Source of the DNA: Streptomyces liliifuscus
GTDB lineage: Bacteria; Actinomycetota; Actinomycetes; Streptomycetales; Streptomycetaceae
Length of the DNA stretch: 64,000 nt
Assembly: GCF_016598615.1 (NCBI RefSeq)
Contig: NZ_CP066831.1
Span: 4,092,001 to 4,156,000, forward strand
Reading direction: 5' to 3'
The first letter of the stretch is position 1, and every line of letters starts with the position of its first letter. Both the position numbers and the translations under genes were made by a program. Below, piece by piece: positions 58,461 to 64,000 of the stretch. A model generated the notes under the pieces. The model had not been told where the DNA came from, made no database searches, and saw only the letters and a list, made by a program, of their open reading frames with translations.

Positions 58461-59761
58461 GGGGTGGGTACCTCCTCCTGGGCCCGGTCTGCGGTGTGCG
58501 TCCAGCCGGGGCCGAGTCGAAGTGTCCCCCACGCGTCGTCGTCCAGGGCGGCGAGGCGGTCGGCGTGGTCGCGGGAGGGGGGTGCGCCGAGGTCTCCGGG
58601 ATCGGTGAGCGCGGCGGCGGCCATGAGGTGGCCGTGGCGGAGGCGGGTTCGTGGCGGGAGTCCGCGGAGGGTCGCCGACAGGAAGCCGGCTGCGAAGGCG
58701 TCGCCCGCGCCCACGGGGGCCACTACGTCCACGTGGAGGGCGGGGACGAACGTGATGGTGTCGGTCGGGTGGCTCGCCGTGGTTCGGTCGCCCTCGCGTG
58801 GGGTGGGCGAGTACCGCGCCGTCGTGGGGTCGCCCTCGCGTGGGGTGGGCGGCGGGTGCGCGCCGGGGGGTGTCCGTCCTCGGTCTGGCGTGGAATCGGT
58901 TGCCTTGGAAGGGCTACCGGTCGACACGCCATCCGCTGCGGGCGGACACCCCCCGACACGCCCCCTCGCGTCCGTACGCGGGTGCGGGTGCGTGGGAGAC
59001 GCCGCCTCGAAGGCCGTGGCGCCTTGGCTGCCGTTCTTGACCACCAGTACGCGGGGCTCGGGGAGCGCGGCGCGGATCGCCGTGGGGCCGCCGGTGATGC
59101 CCCAGGCCGCTTCTGCCTCGTCCTCGCCCACGAAGACGAGGTCGGCGCCGCGGGCGAGGGTGAGGAGGGTGGCTCCTGCCTCGGAGGGGGTCGGCCAGAG
59201 GCCTGCGCGGTAGTTGACGTCGAAGGAGATCAGGGGGCGGGTGGGGGCGGGTGCCGTGAGGGCGGTCAGGAGGGAGCGGCAGTCGGGGGAGAGCGCCGCT
59301 GTGATGCCGGAGAGGTGGAGGATCCGGCCCGAGTGGACGGCCGCCATGTCGAGGGTGGACCTGGACATGGCCGAGGCCGCGGAGCCCGTGCGGTAGTACG
59401 CCACCTCGTGGGCGTCGGTGGAGCGGTCGCTCGCCGTGCGGAAGTAGATGCCTGTGGGGCGGGTGGGGTCGCGTTGCACGGCGGAGGTGTCGACGCCGTA
59501 CGCGCCGATCGCCTCGGTCAGGTGGTCGCCGAAGCCGTCGGCGCCGACCCTGCTGACCCACTTCGCGGTGTGGCCGGCGGCGGCCAGGACGCAGGCCACG
59601 TTGGACTCCGCGCCCCCGATCGCCCGGTCGAAGGACGGCACGTCGGCGAGGCGGCCCGGGCGGGAGGGGAGGAACGTGACCATGGACTCGCCGAGGGTGA
59701 CGACGTCCACGGCGGGCGCGGGGTGCGCGGCGACCGTGGGGGCGGGTCCGGTGGGGGTCAC
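58457..59761 (-). CDS. PfkB-family sugar kinase (2-keto-3-deoxygluconate kinase) with internal insertion
   Basis: 434 residues. The PfkB fold is clear: N-terminal VVTLGESMVTFLPSRPGRLA, IGGAESNVACVLAAAGH, WVSRVGADGFGDHL, and the catalytic DVVAPVGAGDAFAAGFLSAT with the base Asp in GAGD (351-354). Typical KDG kinases are about 310-340 residues; here about 82 extra residues (254-335), Pro/Thr/Asp-rich with a 14-residue repeat (PTPREGD...), are inserted just before the last strands. It phosphorylates KDG or a similar ketodeoxy acid. It begins the minus-strand half of the locus. Confidence 0.88.
   Translation of the reverse strand: MTPTGPAPTVAAHPAPAVDVVTLGESMVTFLPSRPGRLADVPSFDRAIGGAESNVACVLAAAGHTAKWVSRVGADGFGDHLTEAIGAYGVDTSAVQRDPTRPTGIYFRTASDRSTDAHEVAYYRTGSAASAMSRSTLDMAAVHSGRILHLSGITAALSPDCRSLLTALTAPAPTRPLISFDVNYRAGLWPTPSEAGATLLTLARGADLVFVGEDEAEAAWGITGGPTAIRAALPEPRVLVVKNGSQGATAFEAASPTHPHPRTDARGRVGGCPPAADGVSTGSPSKATDSTPDRGRTPPGAHPPPTPREGDPTTARYSPTPREGDRTTASHPTDTITFVPALHVDVVAPVGAGDAFAAGFLSATLRGLPPRTRLRHGHLMAAAALTDPGDLGAPPSRDHADRLAALDDDAWGTLRLGPGWTHTADRAQEEVPTP
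58757..59002. repeat. Low-complexity insertion in the sugar kinase gene
   Basis: Encodes residues 254-335 of the kinase. It includes a 22-bp exact repeat TCGCCCTCGCGTGGGGTGGG.. at 58788-58809 and 58830-58851, period 42 bp (14 codons), and CpG-rich runs. The insertion keeps the frame. Confidence 0.75.
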
Positions 59762-59859
59762 GATGGCTTGGGCTCCTTGGCCTCTGCGGGTCTCTGCGGC
59801 TTCGTTGACCCGGCGTTGGCCGAGATGTTAGACAGCAGTAAGCGCGATACGCAATGACT

Positions 59860-59876
59860 GTTGCAAGGAGTGCAAC
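59860..59876. promoter_or_regulatory. Palindrome GTTGCA-N5-TGCAAC, candidate IclR operator
   Basis: Perfect 6-bp arms with a 5-bp spacer in the 136-bp divergent region between the kinase and deaminase genes, 21 bases before the deaminase start. IclR proteins bind imperfect dyads of similar size. Confidence 0.6.
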
Positions 59877-59897
59877 GGCGAATATTTGGGAGGCTTC

Positions 59898-61199
59898 ATG
59901 GCCGCCGATTCCGTCTCCGGCACCGGTGCGGAGCGTCTTGCCTCGCTCGCGGACGAGCGTGTCGACCACCGCTTCAAGGGGCTCCCGCCCGATGCCGACG
60001 GGCTGACCGTCGGTGAGCTGGCCGCCCAGCGCCGCAATCTGTTCAGTGGTGGCTTCACCACTCCGGTGCTCGCCCTGTCCGCCGAGCGGCTCGATCACAA
60101 TCTGCGGCTCATGGAGACGTACTCGGTCCGGCACGGGCTCGCCTTCGCCCCGCACGGCAAGACCTCCATGGCTCCCCAGCTTTTCCAGCGGCAGATCGAG
60201 CATGGGGCCTGGGGGATCACGCTGGCCGTGCCTCATCAGGTGCGGGTTGCGCGGGCGTTCGGGGTCCAGCGGGTCTTTCTCGCGAATGAAGTGGTGGATG
60301 CCGCTGCTCTGAAGTGGGTTTCGGCGCAGCTCGCCGCCGATCCCGAGTTCCGTTTCGTCTGTTACGTCGACTCCGTGCGTGGGGTGGAGTTGATGGACTC
60401 CGCGCTGCGGGGTGCCGTTCGGCCCGTGGACGTCGTCGTCGAGCTGGCTGCCGGTGAGGGTGCCCGGACCGGTGTGCGGACCGAGGAAGAGTGCTCCGCC
60501 GTCGCCGATGCCGTCGGTGGAGTGGACACCCTGCGGCTCGTGGGTGTCGCGGGGTACGAGGGAGAGGTGCCGGACGCCGATTCGGAGCGGGTGCGTGGCT
60601 GGCTTCGGCGGCTTGTCTCGCTCGCCGTCGACTTCGACAAGGACGGTCGCTTCGAGGGGCTGGATCAGGTCGTGGTGAGTGCGGGCGGCAGCGCCTGGTT
60701 CGATGCCGTGGCCGATGTTTTCGCCGGGATCCCCGAACTGTCGGTGCCCGTATTGAAGTTGCTGCGGTCCGGCGCCTATGTCTCACACGACGACGGGCAC
60801 TATCGGAAGATCACCCCGTTCAACCGGGTTCCCGAGGAGGGTGCCCTCCAGCCCGCGTTCCGGCTCTGGGCCCAGGTCGTCTCCCGTCCCTCGGCCGAGC
60901 AGGCCTTCGTCAACGCCGGCAAGCGGGATGCCGCGTACGACCTTGATCTGCCCGAGGTGCAGGTCGTGCGCTCGGGTGCCGATGCGGGTGCGGGTGAGCG
61001 GTCGGCGGACGGTATCGCTGTCACGGGGCTGTCCGATCAGCACGCCTGGATTCGTACTGCCGAGGGAGTCGAGCTCCAGGTCGGTGACTGGGTGGGTATG
61101 GGGCTCTCGCATCCCTGCACCTCCTTCGACAAGTGGGAGCTGATTCCCGTGGTGGAGCAGGACGGCACGGTCGTCGACTACATCCGCACCTACTTCTAG
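59898..61199 (+). CDS. PLP-dependent amino acid deaminase (D-threonine/D-serine dehydratase-like)
   Basis: 433 residues from an ATG with GGGAGG four bases upstream. The alanine-racemase-like N-terminal barrel has the PLP lysine in FAPHGKTSMAPQLF (Lys88), and the C-terminal DSD-like domain has the metal-site residues in LSDQHAWI and LSHPCTSFDKW. Members deaminate D-serine, D-threonine or beta-hydroxyaspartate, producing enamine/imine intermediates. It is followed 9 bases later by a D-aminoacylase and faces an IclR-RidA arm, which together point to D-amino-acid catabolism. Confidence 0.92.
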   Translation: MAADSVSGTGAERLASLADERVDHRFKGLPPDADGLTVGELAAQRRNLFSGGFTTPVLALSAERLDHNLRLMETYSVRHGLAFAPHGKTSMAPQLFQRQIEHGAWGITLAVPHQVRVARAFGVQRVFLANEVVDAAALKWVSAQLAADPEFRFVCYVDSVRGVELMDSALRGAVRPVDVVVELAAGEGARTGVRTEEECSAVADAVGGVDTLRLVGVAGYEGEVPDADSERVRGWLRRLVSLAVDFDKDGRFEGLDQVVVSAGGSAWFDAVADVFAGIPELSVPVLKLLRSGAYVSHDDGHYRKITPFNRVPEEGALQPAFRLWAQVVSRPSAEQAFVNAGKRDAAYDLDLPEVQVVRSGADAGAGERSADGIAVTGLSDQHAWIRTAEGVELQVGDWVGMGLSHPCTSFDKWELIPVVEQDGTVVDYIRTYF

Positions 61200-61208
61200 G
61201 AGCCCGCC

Positions 61209-62834
61209 GTGATGGATCTGGTCATTCGGGACGTGGAGGTTGTCGACGGGAGCGGAGGGCCCTCCTACCGGGCCGACGTGGGGATCGAGGGCGGCAGGAT
61301 CACCGCCATCGTCCAGGAGGCCGCTGCCGCTGGGTGCCTGCGGCCCGTGGCCCGGCGCGTTCTGGACGCCGAAGGGCTCGTCCTCTCCCCCGGCTTCATC
61401 GACATGCACGCCCACAGTGATCTGGCCCTGCTCCGGGACCCCGACCACAGCGCGAAGGTCGCGCAGGGCGTGACGCTGGAGGTCATCGGGCAGGACGGGC
61501 TGTCATACGCGCCCGTCGACGGCCGGACCCTCGCCGAGGTGCGCAGGGCGATCACCGGGTGGAACGGCAACGGGGACGACATCGACTTCAGCTGGCGGTC
61601 CGTGGGCGAGTATCTGGACCGGCTGGATCATGGTTTTGACGGTGAGGGCATCGCCGTCAATGCCGCCTATCTGATTCCTCAGGGCTCGGTGCGGATGCTC
61701 GCCGTCGGCTGGGACGATCGCGCGGCGACGCCACAAGAACTGCACCGGATGCGGCAGTTGGTCGCCGACGGCATGCGGGAGGGTGCGGTCGGGATGTCGT
61801 CGGGGCTCACTTACACCCCGGGCATGTACGCCAAGGACGCCGAACTCACCGAGTTGTGCCGGGTGGTTGCGGAGTTCGGCGGCTACTACTGTCCGCATCA
61901 TCGGTCGTACGGAGCCGGGGCCCTGGACGCGTACAGAGAGATGGTGGAGCTGACGCGCGAGGCGGGCTGCTCCCTTCATCTGGCCCACGCCACCATGAAC
62001 TTCGGTGTGAACAAGGGAAGAGGGCCCGATCTGCTGGCGCTCGTCGATCAGGCGCTCGCCGGTGGGGCCGACATCAGCCTGGACACGTATCCGTACACGC
62101 CCGGCTGTACGACTCTCGTGGCCATGCTGCCCAGTTGGGCCAGCGAGGGAGGTCCCGAGGCGATTCTCGGCCGGTTGAAGGACGACGGGACCGCCGAGCG
62201 GATCCGGCATCACATGGAGGTGGTGGGCGCGGACGGGTGCCACGGCGTTCCCATCGAGTGGGACACCATCGAGATCTCGGGTGTGGCCGATGCGGCGCTC
62301 GCGGAGTATGTGGGCCGGACCGTGCAGGAGTCGGCCGACGCCCGTGGCGAGGCTCCCTGGGTCACCGCGCGGCGGCTGCTCCTCGACGACGGGCTCGGCT
62401 CGACGATCCTCCAGCACGTCGGTCACGAGGAGAACGTGCAGGCGATCATGCGGCACCGCGTCCACACCGGCGGCTCGGACGGCATCCTGCGCGGCGACAA
62501 GCCCCACCCGCGGGCGTACGGCACGTTCCCGCAGTACCTCGGCCGGTATGTGAGGGAGTTGGGCGTCCTCGGTCTGGAGGAGTGCGTCGCCCATCTGACG
62601 TCACGGCCGGCGGCTCGGCTGCGCCTGCCCGACCGGGGGCTGGTCCGTGAGGGGTACCGGGCGGATCTGGTGCTGTTCGATCCGGCCACGGTGGCGGCGG
62701 GGTCGACCTTCGAGAATCCCCGTACGCTGCCGACCGGCATCCCGCATGTCCTGATCGACGGGCGTTTCGTCGTGGAGGACGGGCGCCGGACGGATGTGCT
62801 CGCGGGGCGGGCGGTCCGCCGAACTGCTCCGTGA
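61209..62834 (+). CDS. N-acyl-D-amino-acid deacylase (D-aminoacylase)
   Basis: 541 residues. GTG 61209 is six bases after GGAG; the ATG three bases later is equally possible. It belongs to the amidohydrolase superfamily: metal-site H67 and H69 in GFIDMHAHSDLALLRD, then YCPHHRSYGAGALDAYREMV, CSLHLAHATMNFGV, PYTPGCTTLVAMLP, GLGSTILQHVGHEENVQAIM and the catalytic Asp region HTGGSDGILRGDKPHPRAYG. It would release D-amino acids from N-acyl forms. Second gene of the plus-strand arm. Confidence 0.93.
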   Translation: MMDLVIRDVEVVDGSGGPSYRADVGIEGGRITAIVQEAAAAGCLRPVARRVLDAEGLVLSPGFIDMHAHSDLALLRDPDHSAKVAQGVTLEVIGQDGLSYAPVDGRTLAEVRRAITGWNGNGDDIDFSWRSVGEYLDRLDHGFDGEGIAVNAAYLIPQGSVRMLAVGWDDRAATPQELHRMRQLVADGMREGAVGMSSGLTYTPGMYAKDAELTELCRVVAEFGGYYCPHHRSYGAGALDAYREMVELTREAGCSLHLAHATMNFGVNKGRGPDLLALVDQALAGGADISLDTYPYTPGCTTLVAMLPSWASEGGPEAILGRLKDDGTAERIRHHMEVVGADGCHGVPIEWDTIEISGVADAALAEYVGRTVQESADARGEAPWVTARRLLLDDGLGSTILQHVGHEENVQAIMRHRVHTGGSDGILRGDKPHPRAYGTFPQYLGRYVRELGVLGLEECVAHLTSRPAARLRLPDRGLVREGYRADLVLFDPATVAAGSTFENPRTLPTGIPHVLIDGRFVVEDGRRTDVLAGRAVRRTAP

Positions 62835-62849
62835 CCGCCCGCCTCGGGA

Positions 62850-63770
62850 TCACGGCTTGGGCAGGGTGCACCCGCTCGCGCTCAGGTCGAGCTTGTTGTC
62901 GATGCCGAAGCACGCCGGGATCTGGTAGGTCTCCTGGGCGTAGTTGATACCCGCGCGGACGGTCACGTTGCCGCTCTCGTCGACCTCACAGGGGTTGTTG
63001 TCGGTGCAGCGGCCGCCGTCCTCGTTGCCGGTGTTGTTGACGGCGACGACGTTGCCGGTGGCGTTGTCGACGACGGGCGAGCCCGAGGTGCCGCCGATGG
63101 TCTGGCAGGCCGAGGTGTAGCGGACCGAGTCCTTCCAGGTCCAGGCGCCTTCCTTGAGGCGGTAGGCGAAGCCGTCGACGTTGCAGGCGTAGGTCCGCTT
63201 CCAGTAGCCCGAGACGACCGTGATGGCGGTCCCGGCGACGGGGTGCGTGTCGTTCAGCGTCAACGGGCTGATGTTGTACGAGCTCTTGATCTGCGCGTAC
63301 GTGGTGGTGAGCTGGTACAGCGAGACGTCCGTGTCGGTCATCGTCGCGTACGCGATCTTGCTGGCCCGCAGGGTGGCGACCCGGGTGCCCGCGGCGTTGA
63401 GCAGGCCGAAGGTGCGGCTGGACGCCCGGTCGACGATGACCTCACCGGCCGCGGGGAAGCCGGTCTCCAGACAGTGGCCGTTGGACATGACCATCGCCGG
63501 GTCGTTGTCCTCCGAGTCCGGGAAGCGGACGACTGAGCCCGAGCAGTTGCTGAGCGAGACGGTGCCGGCGAAGTTGACGGCCTGGACGGTCGGCGCGGTG
63601 ATCCTGGACACGGCCGCCGTCGTGGAGGTGACGGCGTCTCTGACCACCGACGTGGCGGTGTCCGTGTCCACGACGGCCGCCGACTGGGGGTCGGGCGCCG
63701 CGACCGCGGGTGCCGCGCCCGCCCCGGCTATCACCAGGGCGAAGATCGCGGCGCCGAGAGGCTTTCTCAT
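62850..63770 (-). CDS. Secreted trypsin-like serine protease (S1)
   Basis: 306 residues. Signal peptide MRKPLGAAIFALVIAGAGAA then PAVAA, a short pro-region, and a chymotrypsin-like fold with catalytic His99 (SNGHCLETGFP), Asp in TDTDVSLYQL (D146/D148) and Ser229 in IGGTSGSPVVDNATG. Several cysteines (C76/C100, C196/C222, and C-terminal pairs) fit extracellular disulfides. GGGGACC precedes the ATG. It is convergent with the D-aminoacylase with only 15 bases between stops and no visible terminator. Confidence 0.92.
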   Translation of the reverse strand: MRKPLGAAIFALVIAGAGAAPAVAAPDPQSAAVVDTDTATSVVRDAVTSTTAAVSRITAPTVQAVNFAGTVSLSNCSGSVVRFPDSEDNDPAMVMSNGHCLETGFPAAGEVIVDRASSRTFGLLNAAGTRVATLRASKIAYATMTDTDVSLYQLTTTYAQIKSSYNISPLTLNDTHPVAGTAITVVSGYWKRTYACNVDGFAYRLKEGAWTWKDSVRYTSACQTIGGTSGSPVVDNATGNVVAVNNTGNEDGGRCTDNNPCEVDESGNVTVRAGINYAQETYQIPACFGIDNKLDLSASGCTLPKP

Positions 63771-63794
63771 GTGGGGGTCCCCTCATTGTGACTG

Positions 63795-63821
63795 GGGCGG
63801 CCGGAGAATCTCCGGCCGCCC
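63795..63821. promoter_or_regulatory. 11-bp perfect hairpin in the protease leader
   Basis: GGGCGGCCGGA-GAATC-TCCGGCCGCCC, 25 bases before the protease start. It could stabilise or attenuate the message or terminate something arriving from the right. Confidence 0.55.
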
Positions 63822-63968
63822 ACGGGTCTGTCATGCACATTGTGAAGCGAGAGGGGGGTACGGGCAAGGAGTCGCCTCAGGCGCGACGTTGGCCGATTCC
63901 CTCGCATTCCCGGACTGCTCCTGCCCATCCCCCCGGCACAGTGAGCGTGAACGGGGTCGCCCTCCCGG

Positions 63969-64000
63969 TCACTTGGGCCCCTTGGTGCCGCCCTGGCCGC
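63969..64000 (-). CDS. Possible C-terminal end of a gene running off the window
   Basis: On the minus strand a frame reads GQGGTKGPK then TGA. The Gly/Lys-rich tail is plausible for a Streptomyces protein but only ten codons are visible, so this is a weak call. The rest of 63771-63968 shows no gene. Confidence 0.3.
   Translation of the reverse strand, partial: GQGGTKGPK

Overview
The window is chromosomal DNA from a high-GC actinobacterium, almost certainly a Streptomyces. Evidence: G/C-heavy third codon positions, a WhiB-family regulator, a SpoIIE-type phosphatase with GAF and HATPase domains, several HATPase/LuxR regulators, a chitinase behind a DasR-like box, a Tad/Flp pilus locus and many GTG starts. 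The order xseA-xseB, glpX, whiB-like, fumarases, SpoIIE phosphatase, oxyR-ahpC-ahpD matches what I remember of the Streptomyces coelicolor core chromosome; that is recollection, not a search.

Layout. 1-9.3 kb: housekeeping and carbon metabolism (exonuclease VII, a nitroreductase-fold reductase, DUF4245 protein, class II fructose-1,6-bisphosphatase, a WhiB-like protein, a DUF1707/LiaF-like protein, class I and class II fumarases, a DUF402 protein). 9.5-13.6 kb: signalling phosphatase and catalase. 13.7-21.4 kb: bifunctional penicillin-binding protein, an SPFH/ribbon-helix-helix pair, and a PadR-ABC-FtsX efflux operon. 21.4-23.6 kb: the peroxide module oxyR / ahpC-ahpD. 23.9-33.4 kb: AI-2E transporter, SLT-fold cell-wall protein, PIN-PhoH protein, cis-prenyltransferase, a 0.8-kb gap with a minus-strand intrinsic terminator, HxlR regulator with a divergent winged-helix (AlkZ-like) protein, a methyltransferase and an LLM flavoprotein. 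33.4-45.1 kb: one minus-strand Tad/Flp locus. 45.3-55.4 kb: chitinase, Nramp-like carrier, two HATPase/MEDS regulators, a large LuxR-STAND regulator, a secreted M14 carboxypeptidase, an acidic protein. 55.5-62.8 kb: a D-amino-acid/gluconate catabolic locus. End: secreted trypsin-like protease.

How the genes work together. Tad genes run without interruption from a zinc-ribbon protein through CpaB, a CpaE-TadE fusion, TadE, TadA, TadB, TadC, a dedicated two-component system, a Flp pilin, a TadG-like protein, a lipoprotein and an OmpA-like protein, so pilus production and its regulation appear to be one unit. In the D-amino-acid locus a D-aminoacylase would free D-amino acids, a PLP deaminase would release reactive enamine/imine products, RidA would hydrolyse them, and an IclR protein from a divergent palindrome would control both arms.

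Non-coding structure is rich. At least eight copies of an interspersed hairpin element with core GCGCAGTTCCCCGCGCCCCT lie between or at the ends of genes. A ~210-bp imperfect palindrome lies upstream of fumC. Tandem repeats start at the 3' ends of two genes. Four genes show a -10 hexamer 6-7 nt from the start codon and no Shine-Dalgarno, which suggests leaderless mRNAs. No tRNA, rRNA, insertion sequence, prophage or CRISPR array was seen.
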